This document shows, one piece after another, positions 11,496-22,404 of a DNA stretch of 64,000 bases (position 1 is its first letter; the number at the start of each line of letters is the position of its first letter). Both the position numbers and the translations under genes were made by a program. The notes under the pieces were generated by a model. It was not told the origin of the DNA, searched no databases, and saw nothing but the letters and a program-made list of their open reading frames with translations. Source of the DNA: Ariolimax columbianus (Eukaryota > Mollusca > Gastropoda > Stylommatophora > Arionidae). The stretch is from the NCBI GenBank assembly GCA_036924085.1, contig JAVGWX010000009.1, positions 65,358,436-65,422,435 on the forward strand. Direction: 5' to 3'.

Positions 11496-12095
11496 CAATA
11501 ACTTGAGTACACACGTCTCTTGATCCATTGTTAACTACACGCGTCTCTTGATCCATTAACTTGACTAGACACGTCTTTTTATCCATTAACTTGACTACAC
11601 ATCTCTCTTGATATATTAACTTGACTACACACGCCTTTTGATCCATTAACTTGACTACACACGTTTCATGATTCATTAACTTGACTACACGGGTCTCTTG
11701 ATCCATTAACTTGTCTACACACGTCTCTTGATCCATTAACTTGACTACACACGTCTCTTGATCCATTAACTTGACTATACACGTCTCTTGGTACATTAAC
11801 TTGACTACACACGTCTCTTGATTCATTAACTTGACTACACGCGTTTCTTGACCCATTAACTTGTCTACACACGTCTCTTGATCCACTAACTTGACTACAC
11901 ACGTCTCTTGATCCATTAACTTGACTACACACGTCTCTTGGTACACTAACTTGACTACACACGTCTCTTGATCCATTAACTTGACTACACACGTCTCTTG
12001 ATCCATTAACTTGACTACACACGTCTCTTGATCCATTAACTTGTCTAGACACGTCTCTTGATCCATTAACTTGACTACACATGTCTCTTGACCCA
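11496..12095. repeat. 30-bp minisatellite A, 20 copies
   Basis: The unit actacacacgtctcttgatc plus cattaacttg repeats at exactly 30 bp. Copies are moderately diverged. Minus-strand open frames across it encode a decapeptide repeat and are artefacts of the period. Confidence 0.95.
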
Positions 12096-12720
12096 TTAAC
12101 TCTACCACGCCATGATCTTGACCGATTAACTCTACCACTCCCTGATCTTGTCGCATTAACTCTACCACTCCCTGATCTTGACCCATTAACTCTACCACTC
12201 CCTGATCTTGATCCATTAACTCTACCACTCCCTGATCTTGACCCATTAACTCTACCACTCCCTGATCTTGACCCTTTAACTCTACCACTCCCTGATCTTG
12301 ACCCATTAACTCTACCACTCCCTGATCTTGATCCATTAACTCTACCACTCCCTGATCTTGATCCATTAACTCTACCACTCCCTGATCTTGATCCATTAAC
12401 TCTACCACTCCCTGATCTTGACCCATTAACTCTACCACTCCCTGATCTTGACCCATTAACTCTACCACTCCCTGATCTTGATCCATTAACTCTACCACTC
12501 CCTGATCTTGACCTATTAACTCTACCACTCCCTGATCTTGACCCATTAACTCTACCACTCCCTGATCTTGATCCATTAGCTCTACCACTCCCTGATCTTG
12601 ACCCATTAACTCTACCACTCCCTGATCTTGACCCATTAACTCTACCACTCCCTGATCTTGACCCATTAACTCTACCACTCCCTGGTCTTGATCCATTAGC
12701 TCTACTACTCCCCGATCTTA
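12096..12720. repeat. 30-bp minisatellite B, 21 copies
   Basis: The unit actctaccactccctgatct plus tgacccatta also repeats at exactly 30 bp. It keeps the cttgayccattaact part of array A in register, so the two arrays share an ancestor. The 441-residue minus-strand frame spanning both arrays is not a credible gene. Confidence 0.95.
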
Positions 12721-12769
12721 ATTCACTATCTTGACTACGCGCATTTCTTGAACCACTGTTCTAACTTCA

Positions 12770-13250
12770 TCGGATCCTTTGTCTATTAACTTAGCTTTAT
12801 GAAGTCATGTTTTGTCTATTAACTTGAAGACCTTATGATCTGTTAACTTAACGATCTGAAGTCCTTTTGGTCTGTTAACTGAATTTAGCTTTTTTAAATC
12901 CTTTGGGTCTGTTAACTTAACTTCAAGTCCTTTTGGTCTGTTAACTTAACTTCAAGTCCTTTTGTTCTGTTAACTTAACTTCAAGTCCTTTTGGTCTGTT
13001 AACTTAACTTCAAGTCCTTTTGGTCTGTTAACTTTACTTCAAGTCCCTTTGGTCTGTCAACTTTTAACTTCAAGTCCTTTTGGTCTGTTAACTTAACTTC
13101 AAGTCCTTTTGTTCTGTTAACTTATCCTGTTGAAATGTTTTCGGTCTGTTAACTTAACTGCGCGTCCTTTTGGTATGTTAACTAAACTGTAAGTCTTTTT
13201 GATATATTAACGTAACGTCATGACGTCCTTTATCTATTAACTTGATTCAA
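12770..13250. repeat. 29-bp minisatellite, about 13 diverged copies
   Basis: The unit ttaacttaacttcaagtcct plus tttggtctg is well ordered at 12,880-13,130 and decays outward. The TTAACTT segment recalls arrays A and B just upstream. 13,250-13,518 is unassigned. Confidence 0.85.
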
Positions 13251-13517
13251 CGAGTTCCTCAAGGTGGTTAGTGTTTGAGACCCCTAATCTGGAAGCACTT
13301 TAGTAGTGCCCTCAATTCATAATAACCACATCCGTCTAATCCAGTCAGTGCATTGCCTACAGGCAATTTGATTTGGAGGGCAAGACAGCGCCACAACCAA
13401 CTAGACCAACATTTCCCGTAGCGTGCTTCTAGAGAGGAAACCTTTATTGGGCTCCACGAGTGCCCGAGTCAACATTCTGTTTGTGCTTACCGTCATTATC
13501 CGAGAAGTTCAAGAGTC

Positions 13518-14265
13518 CCTATGTGGAGGTACCTGTGTGGAGGTACCTGTGTGGAGCTACCTATGTGGAGCTACCTATGTGGATGTACCTATGTGGAGGT
13601 ATCTGTGTGGAGCTACCTATGTGGATGTACCTATGTGGAGCTACCTATGTGGATGTACCTATGTGGAGCTACCTATGTGGATGTATCTATGTGGAGCTAC
13701 CTATGTGGAGCTACCTATGTGGATGTACCTATGTGGATGTACCTACGTGGAGCTACCTATGTGGAGCTACCTATGTGGAGCTACCTATGTGGATGTACCT
13801 ATGTGGATGTACCAATGTGGATGTACCCATGTGGATGCACCAATGTGGATGTACCTATGTGGAGCTACCTATGTGGTTGTACCTATGTGGATGTACCTAT
13901 GTGGAGCTACCTATGTGGATGTACCTATGTGGAGCTACCTATGTGGAGCTACCTATGTGGAGCTACCTATGTGGAGCTACCTATGTGGATGTACCTATGT
14001 GGAGGTACCTATGTGGATGTACCTATGTGGATGTACCTATGTGGAGGTACCTATGTGGAGGTACCTATGTGGAGGTACCTATGTGGATGTACCTATGTGG
14101 ATGTATCTATGTGGATGTACCTATGTGGATGTACCTATGCGGATGTATCTATGTGGATGTACCTATGTGGATGTACCTATGCGGATCTACCTATGTGGAT
14201 GTACCTATGTGGAGGTACCTATGTGGTGGTACTTGTGTGGAGGTCCCTTTGTGGAGGTCCCTATG
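13518..14265. repeat. 14-bp minisatellite, about 53 copies
   Basis: The unit gtggatgtacctat (variants GTGGAGCTACCTAT and GTGGAGGTACCTAT) is tandem throughout. Because 14 is not a multiple of three, every reading frame cycles through all three phases; none contains a stop, so all three plus-strand frames are open for about 260 codons. This is not evidence for a gene. Confidence 0.95.
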
Positions 14266-14415
14266 ACCAGCGTGAGGAGCTGATCTTGGTCTAACTGCTC
14301 GTTAACTCATTACACCATAGGCCTTCAAGCAGTCTTCTCTATCTATGGTCAACTTTTGAATTGGCAAAGTCAATGCATTGTTCAAGTTCACTATTTTCAT
14401 CAATGTAGTCATTTT

Positions 14416-14508
14416 TTAACCCCTTTTTGGTCTATCTGCCAAGCTGTGTGAGAAAGGAAATGACATTTTAGCTATTAGTTTCAGGTGCGTTAGGGTGTAA
14501 AGGGTTAA
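14416..14508. mobile_element. Possible piggyBac-type MITE (93 bp)
   Basis: TTAACCCCTTTTT at the left faces GTAAAGGGTTAA at the right. This is the TTAA target plus CCCTTT termini pattern of piggyBac-like elements (family knowledge). The internal sequence has no coding potential. Confidence 0.35.
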
Positions 14509-14593
14509 ATTAGACTGTCAAGTTCAGGTGTTAGGATATTAGGGGAGATTTGATTCCATTACCCCGAGTGGTTCACGATACTTCTCACCATAC

Positions 14594-14796
14594 ACAGGAA
14601 GCATTGCGTTATGAATATCCCTTGCAGAAAGTCCTTTCGATCAAAATAAACGCACAAGTGCACCATGTTCGTCCATGGAACACTGTGAGCACGGGCGCCA
14701 TTTTGTATCTGAGCTGCACACGTGCATGAGACTCATAGGGCTTGCTACCTACAGTAATCATAAAGATAAATGTTGATGTAACTTAACAACACATTT
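14594..14796 (+). repeat. Long inverted repeat, left arm
   Basis: This arm matches the reverse complement of about 15,848-16,045 over roughly 200 bp. Shared blocks include CACAGGAAGCATT, GCCATTTTGTATCTGAGCTG, CACGTGCATG and CTACAGTAATCA. By eye identity is about three quarters. The arms may be the termini of a DNA transposon whose interior now holds SINEs. Confidence 0.7.
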
Positions 14797-14950
14797 AAAA
14801 ACTAGCAACTACATTTTTTCAGCTGCCATGTATCAGTTTGTGACATAATTACTGACTTGCCCTCGCATTTCAAGTGTTTATTGCCAACAGCAAGGATTGT
14901 GTGCATGTGAGCCACTAAGGTCACTTGGAGAGAATATTCTCACTACTGAC

Positions 14951-15250
14951 TATGGGGCTGAGTGGTCTTGAGGAAAGCGACCTCGGGTGATGGAGGTCGA
15001 GTGTTCAAATCACTGTGAAGACCGGGATTTTTCACGTGGACTTTCTGGTATTTCATCAGATCTCTCGGTAGTAGAGATCGGACGCCCGTGTCCAGTGTTG
15101 CGCACGTTCAAAATCTTGGGGCAGTTGGAAATCGAAAAGAGCAGACTTGACGGCCGCTGCCCGGGCAGAATAAAAAAATATGTTAAAAATGTAGCCAGTC
15201 TATTATGGGATCCTTGCCGGTGCTACGGAGTTCGTCCATTGGGCTGAGGT
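14951..15250 (+). mobile_element. tRNA-derived SINE
   Basis: The tRNA-like head has GCTGAGTGGTC (box A-like) and GTGTTCAAATC (box B-like, about 15,003). It is followed by CTGTGAAGACCGGGATTTTTC. The same head, diverged, occurs at 25,950-26,035. It lies between the arms of the long inverted repeat. Confidence 0.65.
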
Positions 15251-15343
15251 TCTCCCAAAACATATGGAGATTAACAGAGCACTTATGGGTTAAACCGTGT
15301 GCAATGACGTTGATTCTTGGACTAAACTAAACTGCTGACTAAC

Positions 15344-15690
15344 AGGGCAGTGAAACCCCTTAAGGGTGGAAGATTGCTGCTTCTGCTTCAGTTTTCGTCC
15401 ATTAGACGATGTGTCGTACTTTACAGCGAGTCTGCCTTTTTCGGTTCAACACATCCAATTTTTGCGGTTTTTTTTTTTAGTACCGGGTTTGTTGTCCCAC
15501 TGCGATCCCTATCCCTTGGCCAGACCACTCTAATGAATAGTGCAGCCTGTTTCCAGGGTCGTCACCTGGAGGGAGAATATGGTCTTGGTCACCTATGGTT
15601 TGCTGACCCTCGAGCAAACAACCAGCTATCAGTCGCTGGCCGCTGTCAGCTCCTGCACTGCTGCATCTTTGTCAAGGGAAGCCGGCTTTA
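15344..15690 (-). mobile_element. GAA-tailed SINE family, copy 2 (old)
   Basis: This is a diverged copy, recognisable by GTCGTACTTTACAGC, AGTACCGGGTTTG, GCAGCCTGTTTCCAGG and the CTGCTGCATCTT end. It is also nested between the inverted-repeat arms. No target-site duplication is visible. Confidence 0.65.
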
Positions 15691-15847
15691 CGTTTATAAT
15701 TCTTAGAATCACAAGGTGTGTCATTCACGTGAACAAAGTATTTGCTGTTTGTGAAGTGTCCTGTTATGTTTGAAAGGGATCTAGTGAAGTAATAAACACT
15801 AATACGTCAGAAAGTATGAAAAATGTGGTTTTTAGTTTTTATACGTG

Positions 15848-16060
15848 TCGTTAGGTGACATCAACTTTCAACTTTGTGATTACTGTAGCTAGCAGAAACT
15901 ACGTATCGCATGCACGTGCACAGCTCAGATACAAAATGGCGTCCGTGTTCAGTGTCTCGTGGACAATCAGCGAGCCTTGTGAATTTTATTTTGGGCGAAA
16001 GGACGTCCTGCATAGAATATGCATAAGGAAATGCTTCCTGTGTACGGTGAAAATTGTATG
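15848..16060 (-). repeat. Long inverted repeat, right arm
   Basis: This is the reverse-complement partner of 14,594-14,796. The 16,060-16,580 region beyond it is unassigned. Confidence 0.7.
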
Positions 16061-16585
16061 TCGAGTCAAGATGTGCATAACTGAGCCCATACATTTTGAA
16101 AAGAACGCTCACAGATTGTTGATGGAGCCAGGCCTTGTCTCATAGTTTCTCTTCCCACAAACCAAAGTATTCTCTTATTTATTCATAGTTAAGTTTTACT
16201 GTAGGAAAAAATAAATCCCATTTAGGTCTGCAAGCGTGTCCTAAGTGGCGAGTAATGAGGGTTGTGCCTGTGACTAGCATCCTCATCACATCAAACGAAA
16301 TACTATAGAAACCACCACCAATGTAATATCCTACGGAAGAGCATTGTTAGATATCTTTTCTAAGGCGGAAGACTCAGGGGGTAGCCTTGTGCTTGTTATT
16401 TGAGTACAGATTAGACAAGACGAAGTAGAAGACCCGCCCATTATTTACACTGTATGTTTGTTACATAAATTGAAGAAAAAAAACCTTTATAAAATTTAGT
16501 ATAAGAAAGAAAAAGAAAAACAAACAGAGCCTGCTACAATCCTTAATTATTCCTCCGGAACCCAGATAGGGCCATGGCCCCACGT

Positions 16586-17005
16586 TAGTGCGCTACAAAC
16601 AACCCACGTTAGTGCGCTACAAACAACCCACGTTAGTGTACTACAAACAACCCACGCTAGTGCGCTACAAACAACCCACGTTAGTGCACTACAAACAACC
16701 CACGTTAGTGCACTACAAACAACCCACGCTAGTGCGCTACAAACAACCCACGTTAGTGCGCTACAAACAACTCACGTTAGTGTACTACAAACAACCCACG
16801 CTAGTGCGCTACAAACAACCCACGTTAGTGCACTACAAACAATCCACGTTAGTGCGCTACAAACAACCCACGTTAGTGCGCTACAAACAACCCACGTTAG
16901 TGCGCTACAAACAACCCACGTTAGTGCGCTACAAACAACCCACGTTAGTGCGCTACAAACAACCCACGTTAGTGCGCTACAAACAACCCACGTTAGTGCA
17001 CTGCG
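16586..17005. repeat. 24-bp minisatellite, about 17.5 copies
   Basis: The unit gtgcgctacaaacaacccac plus gtta varies mainly at one or two positions (GCGC, GTAC and GCAC variants). The eight-residue repeats on either strand are artefacts. Confidence 0.95.
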
Positions 17006-17130
17006 CATTTATTCTTTAATACGAATCATGAAATAATTACATTAATTTTTTGTTAGCATAATATTGCTAATTATTTTGAAGCAGTGCTCAAGACAAAGGA
17101 CAGATCAAACATGGATTGACGGTAGTCTTC

Positions 17131-17285
17131 TTCTTCTTTTCCCGCAACCAAGCCCTGAACAGGATTTTGCAGGTAGCAGGATGTAGTCCGGAGAATGGAA
17201 TGCCTTGTGTCGTTAGTTTACAGCTAAACTGCGAGATTTCCACCTTTCTGTCGGATACATCCTTCGTCGGCAGAAGCTGATAGTA
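17131..17285 (-). mobile_element. GAA-tailed SINE family, copy 3 (5'-truncated)
   Basis: The (TTC)n start, TAGCAGGATGTAGTCCGGAG and TTGTGTCGTTAGTTTACAGC match the tail half of the family. The head half is absent. The flanks 17,005-17,130 and 17,285-17,790 are unassigned. Confidence 0.75.
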
Positions 17286-17789
17286 AAGAAATTCTACAGA
17301 AACATTAATTTGAAGATGTTAAGATGGCACACGACAGAAAATTGCGCCTCCTCACTTGACAAAGAAGATATGAAAAATAAGACGTTAACCATTTTGATCG
17401 TCTCAACACCTCACCCTGTAATATGACACCATTCCCCGGTTTTCACGTTCACTAGTCAGATCTGGCCCTTGTGCGTGCCGGTCTCACGGTAATCCTGCTC
17501 ACTATCCATCACTTTCCGAGAAATACTGAAACGTAATCGCTGCCCGTATTACAGCTTGACAAAGTCGGCGTATTCGGTGTCAGAATCGCGTGATAAACAG
17601 CACGAATAGTCATACGTACGATATCATAATTGTTCCGGTAATAGACACTATTTGGTCAAAGTAATCGCCAGCTTCTATACACAGGTTCTCCTTAGGCAAT
17701 ACTTTCAGTGTAGAGCGGACATGGGTCATTGTGGGGATGGAGGACAGACAGAAAATTGTCGAACGACTTTTTTGTCATTTCTGAGGTTA

Positions 17790-17965
17790 GCCGAGAGGTT
17801 TGAAAGGTATAGAACCAAGCTGTCGCCACGTCGTGTGCTGTCTGTGTTTGTTTATTTCATCTGCAACAGAAAAATGTTTGCCTTACTGAGGATTCGATCC
17901 GCTGCTCTCCTTGTTGGCAGACAGGCATCGGAACCATTCGGCTACGTCATAAATAGTATAAAATA
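17790..17965 (-). mobile_element. SINE with Ser/Leu-tRNA-like head
   Basis: On the minus strand GTAGCCGAATGGTTCCGATG is close to the box A region of Ser/Leu tRNAs, and GCGGATCGAATCC is box B-like. The body (GAAATAAACAAAC, then CACGACGTGGCGACAG) matches 41,450-41,495 on the plus strand, so this is a two-copy family in the window and not a tRNA gene. Confidence 0.7.
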
Positions 17966-18034
17966 TTCTTTAAGTCTGCAGGCTTCAATTGGAACTCATG
18001 CTTACGCAAAATGCTTGGAGTAACAATAATTTAT

Positions 18035-18345
18035 GACATCAGAGACGAAGATATTTGGAAACACGAGGTTTCAACACAGTGCTAGACCTCATCAAGAGAC
18101 AGCAAACCGAATTGTTTGGCCACGTGACAGGTCAAACACTAGGTATCCCTCAGAAAGGAATGCTATACAGATACAATGGATACAAAGCCAAAAGACGACC
18201 AAGCAAAAGGTGGATAGCAGAAATAACAGAAGCATTAAAACTCTCCATGTACGAAGCACATACCAGGGCCCGGGCAAGAAACCTCTACACAACCTGACGC
18301 TGAAAAGCACAAACAGGACAAGCGAAAAGAAGAAGAAGACGAAGA
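18035..18345 (+). pseudogene. LINE reverse transcriptase ORF, C-terminal fragment
   Basis: The frame from 18,055 to 18,297 reads FGHVTGQTL, then RRPSKRWIAEI. This is the degenerate GHVxRM...GRPxxRWxDxI signature at the C-terminus of RTE- and CR1-type LINE proteins. A purine-rich GAA-like tail follows at 18,327-18,345. Nothing of the polymerase core remains, so it is a 5'-truncated copy. Confidence 0.65.
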
Positions 18346-18469
18346 AGATGAAAACAAAAGAAGTAAACACAAGGTATATATCCTTTCATATACACGCCCA
18401 CACCATCTACGGACCATACTTCAGTGAGCAAGAACATTCTATCTGGTTTGAACCACACAGAAACATCTT

Positions 18470-18615
18470 GCAGCACTGAAACACATATAGACGCACACAC
18501 GCATCCAAGCACTGGTTAATACGTCCTGATATCGCCTGAAGTATTACAGTCTGGGGGTAGAAAGATGCGTGCCTCCGCCAGTACAATACAGAGAGGTAAA
18601 CCTTTAACAAACACG
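18470..18615 (+). mobile_element. Dispersed repeat D, copy 1
   Basis: CACACACGCATCCAAGCACTG, TACGTCCTGATATC and AAACCTTTAA occur in the same order as at 30,585-30,970 and inverted at 21,640-21,790. There is no coding potential. 18,615-19,065 is unassigned apart from TAG/TAC-rich simple sequence near 18,960-19,040. Confidence 0.6.
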
Positions 18616-19065
18616 GGAGCGACGTGGCATCATTTCCCTCTCAAAACCAGATGAGGAATACGACTTGACAAGAGAACCATTAGTCAGTCCGCCATCTTTA
18701 TAACTGATTTAATGCGATAGTTCAGTGGAAAAATACAAAGAAGGATTAGTATTCAACAGCTGTGTAAGCTCTCACTGTATATAGAGAGTATCTGACTTTA
18801 CGTAGGTGGTCGTTTCTCATAATGGTAGGTTATCAAACCGACGCATGTCGGATCAAAGCTAAACCATTGGCACACTCTAAAACATGACACATTAATGTAG
18901 ATAATAAACGTTACTGTTATATCTAATAATGTATATGTATTCTACAGTAGTGTATCAAGTAGTATTGATAATAGTAGTATTACTACTACTACTGTTAATA
19001 ATGATAGTAGAACAGTAAAAATAATAATATAATGCTAATGTAACAGTAACAATTATCATGTTATT

Positions 19066-19345
19066 GTTGTTGTTGTTGTTGTCGGGAATGCCCACAATGA
19101 GTAGGTCTACTCTTTTGTTCGACCTGAAAAGGACGTTTAGTGACGGATTTCGGTAGCTTTCCTCGCATCCCGTGCGTGCTAATGAAGGTTGACCGGGGTC
19201 CTCCGGGCGGTTGTTCTACGATTGATTTGATCTGCGTGTCGCTTCCTGCTACGGGGATCACGTCGATCACTCCATCTGGCGCAAGCAATCAGTTGTGTTC
19301 GTTGAACGCTACAGCTCATGCACTGCTCAACATCTTGAGCTCATA
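19066..19345 (-). mobile_element. (CAA)n-tailed SINE-like repeat, copy 1
   Basis: It starts with (TTG)n and runs to CTGCTCAACATCTTGAGCTC. The same order of motifs (CTTTCCTCGCATC, CGGGCGGTTGT, GTGTCGCT) is found at 22,165-22,400. Its right end resembles the right end of the GAA-tailed family (CTGCTCAGCATCTTGATCC). Confidence 0.6.
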
Positions 19346-19512
19346 GGGTGAAGTGGAACTCAAGTCGTGCTCGCGTTAACGGGATGTGTTACAGCAATCT
19401 GGTCATCGAGGTGGGAATCGACGCCGTAAACCACATAGCGGCCTCCCTACTGATAAAACTCGCTTTGAACTATAGAAAGGAACGCTTAAGTTCACATTCT
19501 TCAGTACGTCGC

Positions 19513-19838
19513 GATATCTTCTTCTTCTTCTTCGTACGCTGTCAGACGTCAACTTCAATTTTTTCGAAGAAAGCAGCTGTCATCCTGAAGCTGTCGACAC
19601 TGTCATAGAGCTTGTCTAGTGTTGGCACTGATGATGACCACATGTGCTTTCTCTGGTCCTCGTATGTCGAGCAATTTTGCAGCAGATGTTCAGCGGTCAT
19701 TGTCCAAGAACCATAGGTGAATTCGTCCAAAGCATCTATCTTCCGTTTATTGAATAAATGGGACCTCAGTCTGTTGTGGCCTGTGCGGAGTCTGAAGACC
19801 ACCACCTGCTCTCTTCTGTTCAACTGGTAATAAGCATC
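19513..19838 (-). pseudogene. I-like LINE, 3' fragment copy 2
   Basis: The minus-strand frame 19,823-19,542 aligns residue by residue with the last 95 residues of the main LINE (REQVVVFRLRTGHNRLR, then EHLLQNC). The first Cys of the Cys/His cluster region is lost (ALDEFTYG in place of CTDECPCG). The (GAA)n tail is at the left. It is 5'-truncated. Confidence 0.9.
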
Positions 19839-19914
19839 ATTATATAAGAAGAGCCATTGTAACCAAATAGCAAGGAGATATCATCATAATGAAATAACTG
19901 AGTACACGTAACAC

Positions 19915-20290
19915 CCATCAACAACAGTAACAACGATACCAACAGCAACCATAACAATAACGACAGCAATAACAACATCAACAACAATACAAACAACAAC
20001 ACAAACAACAACACACACAACAACACAAACAACAGCAGCATCAACAATATCACCAATACAAACAACAACATCAACAACAATAACTACCTAACAACTTGCA
20101 ACAACAAGAACAACCACAATAACAATCACAACAAAAACAATAATGCTAACAAAATAAATTACAGTAGTGGCAATAGAAACAACAACAAAAAACAACAATA
20201 ACAGCAGCAACAAAAACAACAACAACAAAGACAACAACGACGATAAGAACATAATCAACAGCTAAACCAGCAACAGCAATAAAAACAGCA
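19915..20290. repeat. (CAA)n-rich imperfect trinucleotide tract
   Basis: Long runs of ACA/CAA with scattered substitutions are present. The Leu-rich minus-strand frame is an artefact. Confidence 0.85.
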
Positions 20291-20299
20291 TTTATTGCC

Positions 20300-21600
20300 A
20301 AAAACGAACTTCCAACCAATGACGCACAAAAGAAGATCTCTTCTCCTGACGCCGCGTCATTCAGTGATCTGACTTGACGTAAGAGATTAGAAGATTAAGC
20401 TAGATTAAGCTGAGCTGTTTGTTACCTGCGCACACATGTTTGTATTCACCTGCTTCCGTGCGCAACTTGCACGATATCAATGCCACCCCTGGCTCACTGT
20501 CCTAAATCTGTTCCACACTATGGAATCTCGATCGCTACAATATCGAACTTTTCCGTCAACTACCTTCCTTATTGTAACCAGACGGTAGACCAACCACTTC
20601 TCGCCACATCTCGTAACGCGTACCACGGTGAACGTTATTTTGTCTGGACTACGTTTGTTGTTTCTTTCCTCCAAATTGTTTGTTTAGTTATCTGTAGTTC
20701 TTTCAACATGTTTCCCAAGTGCAAACAAACACTTGACATTGGTATCGTCGCTAACAAGCGCACTTCGTTTTCCAGTGCGTTAGTTATTTATTTGTTCAAG
20801 CACGGGTTAGGGTTGCTGAATGGGTCACCATGCCCGTCTTCTGGGTAAAAGGGCACACGTTCGAATCCGCGGGATGAACTAGGTTTTGTTCTTCTCTTTA
20901 GATGTTAATGACGTCTGGGTGTTGTTGTTTGTTTATCGTTTCCGAAGAGGACCGCATTGTCATCTGTCAATCCTACAGTGGGCTCGTAGGTGACTGATCA
21001 AACCAATCCGAGCCCGGAAGCGTCCGTTAGATAATGCAATGAGATGACATTATGACTTGCGCGTGTTAGATTTAAGTGAGGAAAAGGTGCGTACCGTCAG
21101 CCTCACTCGCTCGTCATGATCCCATTTTATCCAGTGGCAAGATATGATCAAGACGAATGAAGCAGCAATTCGGATGCAGTGGACGACCAAGGGGATCTTC
21201 TGTGTCTAGCCTTGCTCCAAACGCTTCACGGCGAGTTGCTGGTAGTCGCTTTGCAGCCCGTTGACCAGCCAGGGGTTCTTCCGCACAGTCCGCCGAATCC
21301 AGTCTTCACATGCTTAGGTAGACACGTCCTATATCACCGTGGGCTTATTAGACGATTAGGGTAGCCGATGACTACGTCTGGTAACGGCGTCGCGACTACA
21401 GTGACAGCGACATTTATTCTTTAGCGCTATACATCATTCCTGAGGACACTAGCAATGAAATAATCGCAGGAGTGATGTTTTATCAAGAAATACATTCACT
21501 TTGTTGATATATTTTTCCATTTATGTTCTGAATTGTTTAGTTAACACTTTTTTGTCAAGCTATATGTTGTCGTGTCTATAATTTTGTGGTTTTGTTAAAG
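20300..21600. other. Unassigned region with one tRNA-like SINE head
   Basis: I find no gene here. A box B-like ACGTTCGAATCCG lies at about 20,849 after GGTCACCATGCCCG, which may be the head of a SINE at about 20,815-20,900. The small frame 21,179-21,364 has no recognisable family. Confidence 0.5.
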
Positions 21601-21639
21601 GTTTTCCTTTATGAATTATATTGACAAAGACACCGCACT

Positions 21640-21790
21640 TTCAACCTCAGACCGTATTCTTTTATGTTATGTCAGGACGTATTGGTCAGTGTATGGATGC
21701 GTGTTTGCGTATCTGTTTGTAATGTGTTGTTGTGTGCATTCCACTATGGCAGTTTTACAGTACAGTTGTTTTGTTAATCCTTTCTGTACG
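21640..21790 (-). mobile_element. Dispersed repeat D, copy 2
   Basis: Reverse-complemented it reads AAACTGCCATAGTGGAA, CATTACAAACAGATACGC, GCATCCATACACTG and ATACGTCCTGAC. This matches 30,550-30,915 and 18,480-18,530. Confidence 0.7.
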
Positions 21791-21797
21791 TGGAGAA

Positions 21798-22120
21798 GTG
21801 GACGTACCGAGAGAAATCTCTGGCATGCCCAGTCAAACTGGACATGTAGTGGAGTGGACGTACCGAAAGAAATCCCTGGCGTACCCAGTAAAACTGGACA
21901 CGAAGTGGAGTGGACGTACCGAGATAAATCCTTAGCATGCACAGTCAAATTGGACACGAAGTGGAGTGGACGTACCGAGAGAAATCCCTGGCAGGCCCAG
22001 TCAAACTGGACACGAAGGGGAGTGGACGTACCGAGAGAAATCCCTGGCATACCCAGTAAAACTGGACATGAATTGGACGTACCGAGAGAATCCATGGCAT
22101 CCTCAATCAAACTGGACATG
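21798..22120. repeat. 56-bp minisatellite, about 6 copies
   Basis: Units starting gtggacgtaccgagagaaat begin at 21,798, 21,854, 21,910 and onward. The last two units are shortened. Confidence 0.9.
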
Positions 22121-22164
22121 AAGTGTTTTCGAACCCGGTATGTTGGGATTGAAAACCAAACTTG

Positions 22165-22400
22165 CGCTGTTGTTGTTGTTGTTGTTGTCGTTGAACGCCC
22201 ATTATGAGTAGGATTACTCTTGTGTGCGCTCTTAAAAGGACGTTAAGTGGCAGGTTGTGAAAGCTTTCCTCGCATCTCGAGCGTACTGGTAACAGTGTTC
22301 CGCGTGTATACCGGACGGTTGTGGCATGCTTGGTTTCATCTCCGTGTCGCTCACTACTTTGGCGATCACGCTGGTTCTCACCTCGTTAGCTAGGGTACCA
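22165..22400 (-). mobile_element. (CAA)n-tailed SINE-like repeat, copy 2
   Basis: (TTG)n at the left is followed by GAACGCCCATTATGAGTAGG and the same motif order as 19,066-19,345. A third, very weak match may exist at 50,145-50,270. Confidence 0.6.
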
Positions 22401-22404
22401 TGAA

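Noticed and set aside
11371..12734. 441-residue minus-strand and 217-residue plus-strand proteins with decapeptide repeats
   Set aside because: Both strands are open because a 30-bp unit without stops repeats in frame; there is no start context, domain or non-repeat sequence.
13423..14294. Three overlapping plus-strand proteins of 257-286 residues
   Set aside because: They are the three phases of one 14-bp minisatellite.
15855..16145. Small gene within the right inverted-repeat arm
   Set aside because: The matching left arm has stops in the equivalent frame and the similarity is at DNA level, so it is repeat sequence.
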